Notes: a model not told the origin generated them from the letters alone. DNA of 64,000 nt from Paradesulfitobacterium ferrireducens (GCF_017310645.1 NZ_JAFLRH010000018.1:1-64000); one strand, 5' to 3'. Numbered from the stretch's first letter, positions 52,070-62,184 are shown. Made by a program: numbers and translations.

Positions 52070-53137
52070 TTATTGCCCTCTCTTTCTAGAGCGTAATCGC
52101 TTAAGCAGCCTCTCGATTAAGACACTGGTCGCCGCAAAGTAAATGATCGTCGCAATAATCGTATCTGCAATTTCGGGCGGGATTTGGATCATCGCATTCA
52201 TAAACCCTTTCCCGGAATAGAGAAGCCCAAAAAACAAAGCCGCCAACAGGGAACCCCAGGGAGAATTCGCACCCAGCAAAGCGACCGCAATTCCGTCAAA
52301 TCCCTGGGCGGGCAGCACACCGATTTGGATGTTGCTGGCATTGCCGATATAGAGGGTTGCCCCTCCCAACCCCGCCAAGGCTCCGGCAATCATCATGGAT
52401 AAAACAATGTTGCGGTTGACATTGATTCCGGCATATTCCGCGGCAAAGCGGTTATAGCCGACCGCTTTTAATTCATAGCCTATAACGGTTTTATTAAGGA
52501 TAAATGCAATTAAAACAACGGCGGCTATCGCTAAGAACAAGCCCAGATTAATAAACGAGCCGTTGAACAACTGAGAAAGCCACCCTACTTTGAGAGATGC
52601 TGCATCCGGAATGGCTCTGGACTCCGTTTCCAGGAACTCCCCCTTGAAGTAACCCGGTACGGCATAATAGACAACCCAATATCCAATCCAATTCATCATA
52701 ATCGTGGACACCACTTCATGCACATTAAAGCGCGCTTTTAAAATTCCCGGAATAAAGGCCCAAACAGCTCCTCCCACTATTGAGGCCATGATCGCAAGCG
52801 GCAGGATCATAACGGAAGGCAAGTCCAAGGTTAGGCCCACCGCCGTGGCGCAAAATCCTCCCATAAGCATCTGCCCGGCAGCCCCGATATTGAAAAGGCC
52901 CGTCTTAAAGGCAAAAGCCACGGACAAACCGGACAAAATCAGCGGAGTGGAAGTAGCCAGGGTATCCCCAAAGCGTTCTAAGCTCATGAGCCCCCCTTTG
53001 AACAGGTAGGCATACCCGGCTAACGGATCACTGCCGGTTAAAGTGATTAAGACAGCCCCTGCCAACAGTCCAAAGACAATCGCCAGAAGCGCGACCGCAA
53101 CATTTTTGAAGGAGCCTTTCCCGAACTGAAGCTTCAA
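52070..53137 (-). CDS. ABC transporter permease, nucleoside type (first)
   Basis: The 355-residue protein has an N-terminal helix and a BPD_transp_2 core: GLSVAFAFKTGLFNIGAAGQ, WAFIPGILKARFNVHEVVST, LKAVGYNRFAAEYAGINVNR (coupling loop) and GFDGIAVALLGANSPWGSLL. It resembles NupP/YufP, the longer of the two permeases in BMP-type systems. Its start overlaps the ATPase stop by 4 nt. Confidence 0.88.
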   Translation of the reverse strand: MKLQFGKGSFKNVAVALLAIVFGLLAGAVLITLTGSDPLAGYAYLFKGGLMSLERFGDTLATSTPLILSGLSVAFAFKTGLFNIGAAGQMLMGGFCATAVGLTLDLPSVMILPLAIMASIVGGAVWAFIPGILKARFNVHEVVSTIMMNWIGYWVVYYAVPGYFKGEFLETESRAIPDAASLKVGWLSQLFNGSFINLGLFLAIAAVVLIAFILNKTVIGYELKAVGYNRFAAEYAGINVNRNIVLSMMIAGALAGLGGATLYIGNASNIQIGVLPAQGFDGIAVALLGANSPWGSLLAALFFGLLYSGKGFMNAMIQIPPEIADTIIATIIYFAATSVLIERLLKRLRSRKRGQ

Positions 53138-54657
53138 TGACTTTCACCCTTTCTGACTCCGGCCATCATAAGTCCTACCTCATGTTCATCGGTTTCAGCC
53201 GCGTTTACCATCCCAATCAACTCTCCGTTGCTGACAATGGCTATCCGGTCAGAAACATTGAGAATTTCGTCCAGCTCCAGTGAGACCAGCAGCACCGCTT
53301 TCCCGCTGTCCCGTTGCTCCACTAAACGCTTGTGAATATATTCAATCGAACCCACATCAAGCCCCCTTGTCGGTTGAGCCGCAATTAACAAATCCGGATT
53401 CAATTCTATCTCACGCCCGACGATCGCTTTCTGCTGATTCCCTCCCGAGAGCGAGCGGGCAAGCGATTGCGCTCCTTCCCCGGCCCGGACATCAAAACGT
53501 TCCATGATCTGATCGGAATAATCCCGGATGACTTCGCGTCTAAGCAAACCATTATGCGAGAACGGGGTGCGGTCGTACACTTCCAGGACCATATTGTCTT
53601 CAATGGTATAATCGAGAACCAGCCCTCTCATTTGCCGGTCTTCCGGAATATGCGCTATCCCGGCCTCGATGCGCCGGCGAATCGGCATTTGAGTAATGTC
53701 CTTATTTTTTAACAGGATTTCTCCGGATTCAACCTTTCTCAGCCCCGTGATCGCTTCGACCAGCTCGGCCTGCCCATTTCCGTCAACCCCGGCGACACCC
53801 ACGATCTCACCAGAACGCACCTCGAGGGAAAAATCCTTTAACCCCAAAACCTTGCGATGATTTAAGACTGATATGTTATGTACTTTGAGAATAACATCAC
53901 CCGGATTACTTTCCGATTTGTTCACCTTGAAAGATACCTTGCGCCCGACCATCATTTCCGCCATTTGGGCTTCACTGGTCACTGCAACTTCTACCGTGCC
54001 GACCAGTTTACCTCTCCGAATCACTGTACAGCGGTCAGCTACCGCCTTGATCTCTTTTAATTTATGCGTGATCAAGATGATTGACTTGCCTTCTGCCACC
54101 AGGTTTTTCATAATCTTCATCAGTTCAAGAACCTCTTGCGGAGTCAGTACCGCCGTGGGCTCATCAAAAATCAAGACCTCGGCGTCACGATAAAGCATTT
54201 TAATAATCTCGACACGCTGCTGCATTCCGACCGAAACATTTTCAATTTTTTCATAAGGATCCACATTAAGGCCATATCGCTCAGACAAAAGCTGAATGCG
54301 CTCGGCCGCAGCTTTTAAATCAAGCCTTAATCCTTTTTTAGGTTCTATTCCTAAAACGATGTTCTCCGTTATTGTAAAATTGTGAACCAATTTGAAATGC
54401 TGATGCACCATTCCGATACCAAGGTCATTGGCAACATTCGGATTGGCAATGCGAACTTCGCGTCCTTTGATGCGGATCGACCCGCTGTCCGCCTGATACA
54501 GGCCAAAAAGAATGCCCATAAGGGTTGATTTTCCGGCGCCGTTTTCCCCCAGCAAGGCGTGAATTTCCCCTTTTTTCACTTGTAACGTGATATCATCGTT
54601 GGCGACGACACCCGGAAATTCCTTGCGAATGTTCAGCATCTCCACGACATACTCCAT
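53134..54657 (-). CDS. nucleoside ABC transporter ATP-binding protein
   Basis: The 507-residue protein holds two ABC domains: GENGAGKSTLMGILFGLYQA, VSVGMQQRVEIIKMLY (signature) and VLIFDEPTAVLTP; then a second half with VDGNGQAELVEAITGL and LSGGNQQKAIVGREI, where the P-loop is degenerate, and AAQPTRGLDVGS. This is the arrangement of RbsA/NupO-type ATPases, with one canonical site. The upstream region 54658-54760 shows no clear riboswitch. Confidence 0.92.
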   Translation of the reverse strand: MEYVVEMLNIRKEFPGVVANDDITLQVKKGEIHALLGENGAGKSTLMGILFGLYQADSGSIRIKGREVRIANPNVANDLGIGMVHQHFKLVHNFTITENIVLGIEPKKGLRLDLKAAAERIQLLSERYGLNVDPYEKIENVSVGMQQRVEIIKMLYRDAEVLIFDEPTAVLTPQEVLELMKIMKNLVAEGKSIILITHKLKEIKAVADRCTVIRRGKLVGTVEVAVTSEAQMAEMMVGRKVSFKVNKSESNPGDVILKVHNISVLNHRKVLGLKDFSLEVRSGEIVGVAGVDGNGQAELVEAITGLRKVESGEILLKNKDITQMPIRRRIEAGIAHIPEDRQMRGLVLDYTIEDNMVLEVYDRTPFSHNGLLRREVIRDYSDQIMERFDVRAGEGAQSLARSLSGGNQQKAIVGREIELNPDLLIAAQPTRGLDVGSIEYIHKRLVEQRDSGKAVLLVSLELDEILNVSDRIAIVSNGELIGMVNAAETDEHEVGLMMAGVRKGESH

Positions 54658-54818
54658 AGGCTTTCCCCCTTGCTTTTCCTTGTAATATTCTGCAACGGCT
54701 ACCGGTTTTCCTTCGGCCTCAAAAAATGACGAAAACTTTTACCTTACCGCTCTCAAAAATGAATAATAACTAGTAAATTTACAATAATAGATATAATTTA
54801 CAAAAGGAGGCTTATGTC

Positions 54819-55049
54819 ATGAATTGGTTGTCTAGAACCGCTTTAATACTTGTCGTTATCGGAGCCATAAATTGGTTGTTAGTCGGTGTCTTTCAATGGG
54901 ATCTAGTGACCGCCGTTTTTGGCGGAGACACGTTTAGGGCTTCATCCGGGTTGAGCAGGTTAATTTATACCCTGGTTGGTATAGCCGGTCTCTATTCTAT
55001 TACATTTCTTTTTAATCATGGTGTAACACACACTGACGAAAAACTCTGA
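54819..55049 (+). CDS. DUF378 family membrane protein
   Basis: The 76-residue protein has two membrane helices and the DUF378/YuzA pattern: ALILVVIGAINWLLVGVFQW, DLVTAVFGG and LSRLIYTLVGIAGLYSI. The function is unknown. AAAAGGAGGC precedes the ATG by nine bases and GATATAAT (54790-54796) is a likely -10. It is monocistronic, with a terminator 35 nt past its stop codon. Confidence 0.9.
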   Translation: MNWLSRTALILVVIGAINWLLVGVFQWDLVTAVFGGDTFRASSGLSRLIYTLVGIAGLYSITFLFNHGVTHTDEKL

Positions 55050-55082
55050 TTAACTATTGTTAAGGGTTAACAATTTTTAAAG

Positions 55083-55111
55083 GGCACCTTTTACAGGTGC
55101 CTTATTTCTTT
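55083..55111 (+). terminator. terminator of the DUF378 gene
   Basis: GGCACCT, loop TTTAC, AGGTGCC is followed by TTATTTCTTT on the plus strand. Confidence 0.75.
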
Positions 55112-55231
55112 GCTCCCAAGACAGTTCTGAGATTTAAGCGGATAAAGAAAAGGACGGGTACGTTTTGGGTACGTTCCCGTCACTTGATGAGCAGCACATA
55201 AAGAAAAAAGGCCCGAAAGCCTTCATATTAC

Positions 55232-55318
55232 TGGTGCCGAAGGCCGGGGTCGAACCGGCACGGCCGTGAAGCCATCGGTTTTTGAGACCGACGCGTCTGC
55301 CAATTCCGCCACTTCGGC
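55232..55318 (-). tRNA. tRNA-Leu(CAA)
   Basis: The minus strand folds as a class II tRNA: acceptor GCCGAAG / CTTCGGC, D-arm TGGCGGAATTGGCAGACGC, anticodon stem-loop TCGGT-CTCAAAA-ACCGA with anticodon CAA, a variable arm (TGGCTTCACGGCCGT), T-arm GCCGGTTCGACCCCGGC, and an encoded CCA end. It reads UUG codons. Open frames across it are not genes. Confidence 0.97.
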
Positions 55319-55395
55319 AAAACTTGTGACTTAAATATAATAACATCGGGAAAAACTTTCGTCAAGCAATATTTTTAATAAATTGCATTACATTT

Positions 55396-55587
55396 TTATC
55401 CATTTTTATCGGTGCGCTCAAGCAGAAGCGTATTCCGGCTAACCTTAGCATCGAGTCCGAGGACTTTCTCTTCCAGCTCGTCAAAGCGCTTCTCAAGCCC
55501 GCCGACTTTGGAGTTAATATCGGCCAGTTCTCCGAATACCCGGTTAAACTGTTCTAAGATCAGTCCCTGAAAGTCCTCATGATTCAT
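55396..55587 (-). CDS. small coiled-coil protein
   Basis: The 63-residue protein is one long helix with heptad-like hydrophobic positions (FNRVFGELADINSKVGGLEK, RFDELEEKVLGLDAKVSR). It starts with MNHEDFQGLILEQF. Similar short proteins are frequent in Clostridia and have no known function. It follows accA by 32 nt in the same direction, so it may share that transcript. The ribosome-binding site (GGTGGGATCCG) is moderate. Confidence 0.65.
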   Translation of the reverse strand: MNHEDFQGLILEQFNRVFGELADINSKVGGLEKRFDELEEKVLGLDAKVSRNTLLLERTDKNG

Positions 55588-55619
55588 CGGATCCCACCTT
55601 CCACTTCCAAGGTTTCCGC

Positions 55620-56585
55620 TTATTCAAGGATTTCGCGTTCAAACACTCCGATTGATCTGATCTTGTGATAGCGCCGCTCCATCAGCTCTTCCGGTTTATA
55701 AGCCTTCAAGGCTTTTAGATGTTTGTCGATCTTCTCGGCGAGAACTTCTGCCGTTTGTTCAGGATTCCGGTGGGCTCCGCCAAGCGGCTCGGGGACGATT
55801 TCGTCCACGATTCCTAAACTGAACAGATCCTGGGAAGTAAATTTGAGGGCCGTAGCCGCTTCACGCGCCTGGCCCGGGTCTTTCCAGAGAATCGAAGCAC
55901 AGCTTTCCGGGGCGATGACCGTATAAAAGGAATTCTCCAGCATGAGAATGACATTGCCCACGCCAAAAGCCAAGGCTCCGCCGCTTCCCCCTTCTCCGAT
56001 GACTGTGCTGATAACCGGCACATGATAGCCTGACATGGCCATTAAACAGCGGGCAATAGCTTCAGACTGCCCTCTTTCTTCCGCACCTAAGTCACAGGCA
56101 GCTCCGGGGGTGTCGATAAACGTGAAGATCGGGCGGCCAAACTTCTCTGCCTGGTTCATAAGGCGCAGCGCTTTTCGATATCCTTCCGGATGAGGCATAC
56201 CAAAGTTGCGCTGGATATTTTCTTTGGTGTCTTTTCCTTTGACATGTGCCACCACGGTGACCGGAATACCCCTAAAGACAGCAATACCGCCCACGACCGA
56301 GCGGTCATCCGCGAAGCAGCGATCCCCATGGAGTTCCAGGAAATCTTCGAACAAGAGCGGTGCATAATCATAAAAATTCGGGCGTTCCGGATGCCTGGCA
56401 ATCATCACTTTTTGCCAGGGCTCCAGTTGGGTGTAGATTGTTTTTTTCAAATGCTCCAGCTTGTTCTCCAGGGTCGTGATCTCAGAGGAAAGATCGATTT
56501 GTTTTTCCCGTGAGAATTTTTGCAGTTCAGCAATTTTATTTTCCAATTCAAGCAATGGCTTTTCAAATTCAAACAGTTGCGCCAT
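55620..56585 (-). CDS. accA: acetyl-CoA carboxylase carboxyltransferase, alpha subunit
   Basis: AccA forms the carboxyltransferase with AccD, making malonyl-CoA for fatty-acid synthesis. From ATG 56585 ([20 protein letters not shown]) the protein has 321 residues and the family blocks [42 protein letters not shown]-like and [20 protein letters not shown], with [12 protein letters not shown] at the oxyanion site. The start overlaps accD by 17 nt. A longer frame to 56654 lies in accD. Confidence 0.95.
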   Translation of the reverse strand: MAQLFEFEKPLLELENKIAELQKFSREKQIDLSSEITTLENKLEHLKKTIYTQLEPWQKVMIARHPERPNFYDYAPLLFEDFLELHGDRCFADDRSVVGGIAVFRGIPVTVVAHVKGKDTKENIQRNFGMPHPEGYRKALRLMNQAEKFGRPIFTFIDTPGAACDLGAEERGQSEAIARCLMAMSGYHVPVISTVIGEGGSGGALAFGVGNVILMLENSFYTVIAPESCASILWKDPGQAREAATALKFTSQDLFSLGIVDEIVPEPLGGAHRNPEQTAEVLAEKIDKHLKALKAYKPEELMERRYHKIRSIGVFEREILE

Positions 56586-57477
56586 ACTTCGCCCCTTCCC
56601 GATGATAGCGCAGTAAACGTGCGAGCGTCGGGCGCATCTGCGCCCGCTCGACAATCAAATCGATTGATCCGTGCAGTTGGTTAAATTCTGCGGTCTGGGC
56701 ACCCGGAGGAAGCTCCTGCCGCATCGTTTGCTTAATAACCCGCGGGCCGGTAAAACCGATGAGTGCTCCGGGTTCGGCGATGATGATATCCCCCAAAGAG
56801 GCATAACTCGCCGTTACCCCGCCAAAAGTCGGGTCAGTTAGGACAGAGATATAGAGAAGCCCGGCATCTGCCAACTTGGCCAGGGCTGCACTCGTCTTAG
56901 CCATTTGATAAAGAGAGAGTATCCCTTCCTGCATACGGGCCCCGCCGGAAGTAGAGAAGATAATGACAGGCAGGCGCAGTTCCAGGGCCTTCTCAACGGC
57001 CCGGGCAATCTTTTCCCCGACTACTGAACCCATGCTGCCCATCATAAAGCCAGATTCGTTAAACACCAGAACGGTTTGGTTGCCTTCGATGGAAGCACGT
57101 CCGGTTAAGACCCCTTCACTCATCCCGGTGCTTTCAGCCGCTTCAGCTAATTTTTCCCGGTAGCCGGGAAAACCCAGAGGATCTGCAGATCGCAGCTCTG
57201 TGTCCCATTCTTCAAAACTGTTTTTATCAATCAAGTATTCCAAACGCGCCCGGGCCGAAATCCGCAGGTGATGGCTGCATTTGAGACAGACCCGTTGATT
57301 TTCTTCCAGATCTTTGCTGAATAATACTTCTCCGCATTTAGGGCACTTTACCCATAAGCCGTCAGGCAATTCCCGGCGGCTCACGGGCTGCTGCAGGGCC
57401 TCTTGTTTCGTAGAAGCTGCGGGAGGAACCGATGGAATCGTCACATACTTGGGTTTCCGAAACATATCCTTAAACAT
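56569..57477 (-). CDS. accD: acetyl-CoA carboxylase carboxyltransferase, beta subunit
   Basis: The 302-residue protein has an N-terminal zinc ribbon ([12 protein letters not shown] and RVCLKCSHH, about residues 43-70) and a crotonase-fold carboxyltransferase domain with [40 protein letters not shown] and [18 protein letters not shown]. It precedes accA with overlapping ends, so the two are made together. A DUF2007-like gene ends 3 nt before it. Confidence 0.95.
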   Translation of the reverse strand: MFKDMFRKPKYVTIPSVPPAASTKQEALQQPVSRRELPDGLWVKCPKCGEVLFSKDLEENQRVCLKCSHHLRISARARLEYLIDKNSFEEWDTELRSADPLGFPGYREKLAEAAESTGMSEGVLTGRASIEGNQTVLVFNESGFMMGSMGSVVGEKIARAVEKALELRLPVIIFSTSGGARMQEGILSLYQMAKTSAALAKLADAGLLYISVLTDPTFGGVTASYASLGDIIIAEPGALIGFTGPRVIKQTMRQELPPGAQTAEFNQLHGSIDLIVERAQMRPTLARLLRYHREGAKYGATV

Positions 57478-57480
57478 TCA

Positions 57481-57681
57481 TTAGCTCCCCATTACCGTGG
57501 TAATGATCTCATGGGCTTCCTCGGCCTCGGATTCAGGCACCAGAATCTCAACCGAGGCATGATCGCCCAGGTGCGAAGACCCAATCGTACGCAGTTGCAC
57601 GAGCAATCCTTCATCTGTAAGAATCTTCTTGTACTTTTCAGCAATCCCTTTATTTGGAGCAATATAAACCACAGTCCACAT
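57481..57681 (-). CDS. DUF2007-like small protein
   Basis: The 66-residue protein begins MWTVVYIAPNKGIAEKYKKI and has ILVPESEAEEAHEIITTVMG at the end, a ferredoxin-like alpha/beta pattern typical of DUF2007 (putative signal-transducing) proteins. Similar genes stand immediately before accD in many Clostridia. Its role is unknown. It lies 3 nt before accD. Confidence 0.75.
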   Translation of the reverse strand: MWTVVYIAPNKGIAEKYKKILTDEGLLVQLRTIGSSHLGDHASVEILVPESEAEEAHEIITTVMGS

Positions 57682-57717
57682 TGACTTGATCCTCCTTGCG
57701 AAACCAGTAAGCCACGT

Positions 57718-57948
57718 TTAACAGCCTGCGGTAATCTCCCCGTGCTTAGTGTATATCACCGCTTGCCCGCGAATCTTAATCGCAGAAGTATGCTCAGTAA
57801 ATTGAGCAATCATGACTTCCCCTTTGTCCAGCTTCTCGGAATGATGAAAACGGGTGTCTTTGCCGCGGGTCAGTCCGATAATCGTCACACCGTTTTCAAG
57901 CGCTTTTACCACGATATAATCATTGCCAAGTTCTATCATTTCAGGCAT
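57718..57948 (-). CDS. mtrB: trp RNA-binding attenuation protein (TRAP)
   Basis: TRAP forms an 11-subunit ring that, with tryptophan bound, wraps (G/U)AG repeats in leader RNAs of trp genes. The 76-residue protein aligns well with the Bacillus protein: [40 protein letters not shown] and [19 protein letters not shown], including the Lys/Arg residues that contact RNA. Start: ATG 57948 ([11 protein letters not shown]) or an ATG three codons earlier. No trp operon or anti-TRAP is in this window. A short gap separates it from the DUF2007-accDA genes. Confidence 0.92.
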   Translation of the reverse strand: MPEMIELGNDYIVVKALENGVTIIGLTRGKDTRFHHSEKLDKGEVMIAQFTEHTSAIKIRGQAVIYTKHGEITAGC

Positions 57949-58062
57949 AGTAAGCACCTCAAGTCCAATTTTTCGGTATCATAATATCATAGGGCTGGAC
58001 AATGTGCAAGAAAGCCCAGGAACGCAAGATACGACAATCCCCGGGCCGATTCCACAATTACA

Positions 58063-58554
58063 TTAGTCGATGCGCGCGGTGGCGTATTTTTCAATTAAAG
58101 CTTTTTCCACATGCGGCGGCACCAGGTCGGACACACTTCCGTGCAGGCTGGCCGCCCACTTAATCGCACTCGAGCTGATAAAGGAATAATCGCTTTTAGC
58201 CACCAAAAAGACTGTTTCGATATCCGGGGCCAGTTTTTTATTCATTAAGGCCAGCTGAAATTCATACTCAAAGTCAGACATTACCCTGAGCCCACGAATG
58301 ATCGCTTTTGCCATAGAGCGGCGGGCAAACTCGACCGTCAGCCCCTCAAAAACGCGGACACTGACACCGGGCATTCCTTGAGTTGCTTCTGTTAAGAGCT
58401 GCATCCTTTCTCCCAGGGAAAATAGCGGGGATTTATTACTATCAGCCGCAACTGCGATAATCACTTCATCAAAAACATCGGTTGCCCGTTGCAGGATGTC
58501 CAAATGCCCATAGGTAACCGGATCAAATGTACCCGGATAAATCGCAATACGCAC
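58063..58554 (-). CDS. coaD: phosphopantetheine adenylyltransferase
   Basis: CoaD transfers AMP to 4'-phosphopantetheine, the step before CoaE. The 163-residue protein has IAIYPGTFDPVTYGHLDILQ with the TxGH nucleotidyltransferase motif, RSMAKAIIRGLRVMSDFEYE and the C-terminal YSFISSSAIKWAASLHGSVS. It is of normal length, alone between mtrB and dnaE. The 57958-58062 stretch shows no gene. Confidence 0.96.
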   Translation of the reverse strand: MRIAIYPGTFDPVTYGHLDILQRATDVFDEVIIAVAADSNKSPLFSLGERMQLLTEATQGMPGVSVRVFEGLTVEFARRSMAKAIIRGLRVMSDFEYEFQLALMNKKLAPDIETVFLVAKSDYSFISSSAIKWAASLHGSVSDLVPPHVEKALIEKYATARID

Positions 58555-58678
58555 TTTCTTATATCTCCTTTGCTAACATTCTGTCCTCATACTTCTCTAT
58601 CAATTGACAGAATCCTCTTCATGTCGAACAATTTCTCATACAATACCACATGAGGCAAGATGCCTTGCTGAGCGAACT

Positions 58679-61600
58679 TTATCCCGCTTTCCAGGCCACA
58701 TTTTCCGGACCCAATATTTTCCCCAATGCTTCCTGGACAGGCGTCCCCTCTTTTACCCAGAATTCCTGCTTGCTCTCCACGATCTTCTTATTGGACGTAA
58801 AATAGAAATACACCGGGTTCGATCCCGGAAAACGCTGAAGCAGGGACAACACTGCCTCAATCAGCTCACTGTTTTCGTCCGGAATCCTTAGAAACAATTT
58901 GGGGAGCTTCGTCCTAACCCCTTCGCGTTGGCGTGCGAACTCATCCACGTATTCATCCACCGGCACGATTCTCTCCGCAAAAATCTTCTTCTCCTCATCC
59001 CGCACCACATAACGCCCGCTGACAAAGACTGCCACGTCATTACCCAACCTTTGGATCTGAGGAAAAATCCGGGGAAAGACCAAAACGTCCATACTCCCGC
59101 TTAAATCTTCCAGCACAAAGCTGGCCATCATTTCCCCTTTTTTGGTCACGGTCTGACGCAAGGCGGTAATGATTCCGCCCAAAACCAGCGGCCGGTCCTC
59201 TTCCCATTCCTGGCAGGCTGCGATATCAAACGAAGTGACGTCTCGAATCTTAGACATTTTCTCCGCCAGAGGATGCCCGCTTAAATAGATTCCTAAATAT
59301 TCCTTCTCCATAGCCAAGATTTCACTCTGAGAAAATTCCTCGACTGCGGGCAGCTCAGCCTCCCCCTCCTCCTCAACCGTTCCCAGGTCAAAGAGGGAGA
59401 TCTGACCGGAATTCCGGTCTTTCTGCCGCCGGTTGACCATACTTAAAATCTCATCCATCAGGGCCAGGCCTTGACGCCGCGAACAGAAAGAGGAAAGTGC
59501 CCCGGCCCGGATCAAGCTTTCTAAAACCCGCTTATTCAAAACCTTGTTATCAACCCTGAGGCAGAAGTCCGAGAAGGACTTAAACGGTTCCGGCCTGCGC
59601 GCTTCCAGAATCTTTTCAATGACATTCAAACCCAGATTGCGGATCGCTCCCAAGCCGAAGCGGATTTTATCCCCTTCCAGGCGAAAACCGGCTTCACTGT
59701 GCTGCACATCCGGGGCCAGAACCTCAAGCCCCTGCTGGCGTGCTTCCTGAATATAAAATGAAACTTTATCCGAAGAATCCATAACTGTACTGAGGAGGGC
59801 CGCCATAAATTCAGCCGGGTAATTGGCTTTCAAATAAGCCGTCTGATAGGAAATCACGGCATAGGCGGTGGCGTGTCCCTTATTAAACCCGTACTCCGCA
59901 AATTTAGCCATTAAATCAAAAATCTCTTCCGCCTCAGCCTGAGACAGCCCCATATTTAGAGCCCCGGGGATCACCGTCTTGCCCTCAGCGTCTTTCAGCC
60001 CGTAAATAAAGTTCTGGCGTTCCTCATCCATGATTTCTTTTTTCTTCTTGCCCATGGCCCGCCTGAGCAAATCGGCGCGCCCCAGGGAATATCCGGCCAA
60101 ATCCCGGGCAATCTGCATCACCTGTTCCTGGTAGACAATAATCCCATAGGTAGTTTTCAAAATGGGCTCCAGCTTGGGATGAAGGTAGGTGATCTTCCCG
60201 CCATGCTTACGCCGGATATACTCCGGAATCTGTTCCATGGGGCCAGGGCGGTAAAGTGCATTGACAGCAATAATATCCTCAAAGCAGGAAGGCTTTAAGT
60301 CTTTGAGAATGGCCCGCATTCCGCCGCTTTCCAACTGGAAGACCCCACTGCTGTTACCGGCTGAGAGCAAGGCATAGGTGGCTTGGTCATCGAGGGGCAG
60401 GGTTTGCAAATTAAGTTTGACTCCCCGTGTCTCCTCAATTAAGCGCACGCTTTCCCGAAGAATGGTGAGATTGCGCAAGCCCAGGAAGTCCATTTTCAAA
60501 AGCCCGATTTCCTCGACCGTCTTCATCGGGAACTGGGTCATGAGAAACCCGTCCGAAGTTTTCTGCAGGGGCAGATAGTTAGTTAAGGGGTCTTTGGCAA
60601 TCACCACACCCGCCGCATGAGTTGAGGCGTGCCGGGGCATCCCCTCTACCGCCAAAGCTAACTCGTACAAGCGTTTAATTTCTTGATCCTCTTCAACCAT
60701 GCGGGCGAGTTCCGGGGACAGGCTTAATGCTTTCTCCAAGGTCATGCCCAGGTCGTTGGGAACCGCTTTGGCCACTTTATCCACCCGGCCCAGCGGGATG
60801 CCCAGAACCCGGCCTATATCCCGGATCGCACCCTTGGCCCCCATGGTGCCGAAGGTGATAATCTGGCATACCCGGTCCGCGCCGTACTTGTCCGTCACAT
60901 AGTGAATGACGCGTTCGCGCCCTTCCGGGTCAAAGTCGATATCAATATCCGGCATGCTAATGCGCTCCGGATTCAGAAAGCGTTCAAACAAAAGCTCATG
61001 CCTGAGGGGTTCGACTGAGGTGATTCCCAATAAATATGCGACCATGCTCGCCGCCGCCGAGCCGCGCCCCGGCCCGACAGCCACTCCGTGTTCCCGCGCA
61101 TAGCGGCAAAAATCAGCCACGATCAGGAAATACCCGGAAAAGCCGGTCTGGGCAATAACCTTTAACTCATATTCCAGGCGCTCGCGCTCCTTGTCCCCGG
61201 CCTCAGGGTACAAAACCGGAAAGGCCTTGAGGCATTCCTGCCTTAAGTATTCATCCAGGCTCAGCCCCGGCGGTGCCTGAAATACCGGCAAATAATTGTT
61301 CCCGAATTGGAACTCAAGGCAGCATCGCTCCGCGATCCGGGCGGTATTTTCCAACACTTCAGGGTGCTCGCCGAAAAGCAAATGCATTTCCTCTTCAGAC
61401 TTCAGGTACATATCCTGGCTGGAAAAGCTCATGCGCGCAGCGTCAGCCATGGTTTTTCCGGTCTGAATGCACAAAAGGACATCCTGGACAAACGCATCCT
61501 CGCGCTCGACATAATGCACATCATTAGTCGCCGCCAGCGGGATCCCGGTCTCCTCATGAACCCGCCACAGCCCCGCGTTTACTTTCCTCTGATCGCTCAG

Positions 61601-62131
61601 GCCGTGATCCTGAAGCTCGAGATAGAATGAGCCTTTCCCGAAAATCTCCTCGTATTCGCGGGCCGCCGCGCAGGCATCATTGAACCGGTCCTGCACCAGA
61701 TTCTCGGCCACTTCCCCGGCCAGGCAGCCGCTGAGCGCAATCAGGCCCTCTGAGTGTTCCCTTAAGATCTCTTTATCCACCCTGGGTTTATAATAAAAAC
61801 CGTCTATGTAGGCTGCCGACACCAGGCTCACCAAGTTGCGGTAGCCGGTTTCATTTTCCGCCAGGAGCACCAAGTGATAATTGGCATCATCCCGGCCCGG
61901 CGTCCGGTCCGTCCGCTTAAAGGGCGCGACGTAAACCTCGCATCCGATAACCGGTTTAATGCCTGCTTTCTTACAGGCTTTATAGAAATCAATCACTCCA
62001 TACATTGAACCGTGGTCCGTAATCGCCAAAGCCTTCATCCCCAGAGCCGCCGCCCGTTTAACCACCTTGTCGATCCGGGCCGCCCCGTCCAAGAGGCTGT
62101 ACTCAGTATGGACATGTAAATGGACGAACAT
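58679..62131 (-). CDS. dnaE: DNA polymerase III, alpha subunit (DnaE)
   Basis: The 1150-residue replicative-type polymerase has an N-terminal PHP domain (FVHLHVHTEYSLLDGAARID and AITDHGSMYGV), the polymerase core with GPGRGSAAASMVAYLLGITS and SMPDIDIDFDPEGRERVIHY (catalytic Asp), a thumb/fingers region with AEYGFNKGHATAYAVISYQT and a C-terminal OB domain (about 985-1060). Firmicutes often have PolC as well, with DnaE as the lagging-strand or initiating enzyme. The length matches DnaE1-type proteins. Confidence 0.96.
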   Translation of the reverse strand: MFVHLHVHTEYSLLDGAARIDKVVKRAAALGMKALAITDHGSMYGVIDFYKACKKAGIKPVIGCEVYVAPFKRTDRTPGRDDANYHLVLLAENETGYRNLVSLVSAAYIDGFYYKPRVDKEILREHSEGLIALSGCLAGEVAENLVQDRFNDACAAAREYEEIFGKGSFYLELQDHGLSDQRKVNAGLWRVHEETGIPLAATNDVHYVEREDAFVQDVLLCIQTGKTMADAARMSFSSQDMYLKSEEEMHLLFGEHPEVLENTARIAERCCLEFQFGNNYLPVFQAPPGLSLDEYLRQECLKAFPVLYPEAGDKERERLEYELKVIAQTGFSGYFLIVADFCRYAREHGVAVGPGRGSAAASMVAYLLGITSVEPLRHELLFERFLNPERISMPDIDIDFDPEGRERVIHYVTDKYGADRVCQIITFGTMGAKGAIRDIGRVLGIPLGRVDKVAKAVPNDLGMTLEKALSLSPELARMVEEDQEIKRLYELALAVEGMPRHASTHAAGVVIAKDPLTNYLPLQKTSDGFLMTQFPMKTVEEIGLLKMDFLGLRNLTILRESVRLIEETRGVKLNLQTLPLDDQATYALLSAGNSSGVFQLESGGMRAILKDLKPSCFEDIIAVNALYRPGPMEQIPEYIRRKHGGKITYLHPKLEPILKTTYGIIVYQEQVMQIARDLAGYSLGRADLLRRAMGKKKKEIMDEERQNFIYGLKDAEGKTVIPGALNMGLSQAEAEEIFDLMAKFAEYGFNKGHATAYAVISYQTAYLKANYPAEFMAALLSTVMDSSDKVSFYIQEARQQGLEVLAPDVQHSEAGFRLEGDKIRFGLGAIRNLGLNVIEKILEARRPEPFKSFSDFCLRVDNKVLNKRVLESLIRAGALSSFCSRRQGLALMDEILSMVNRRQKDRNSGQISLFDLGTVEEEGEAELPAVEEFSQSEILAMEKEYLGIYLSGHPLAEKMSKIRDVTSFDIAACQEWEEDRPLVLGGIITALRQTVTKKGEMMASFVLEDLSGSMDVLVFPRIFPQIQRLGNDVAVFVSGRYVVRDEEKKIFAERIVPVDEYVDEFARQREGVRTKLPKLFLRIPDENSELIEAVLSLLQRFPGSNPVYFYFTSNKKIVESKQEFWVKEGTPVQEALGKILGPENVAWKAG

Positions 62132-62184
62132 TAATCATAACACTCCTCTTAACTAAAACAGAGAAATATCTTAAGTGAAAAGGT

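Noticed and set aside
54658-54800. Purine riboswitch ahead of the nucleoside transporter
   Set aside because: Expected because of the transport substrate, but the conserved purine-aptamer core and its loop-loop pairs are not visible.
55134-55346. 70-residue minus-strand open frame
   Set aside because: It reads through tRNA-Leu; the apparent peptide is tRNA sequence.
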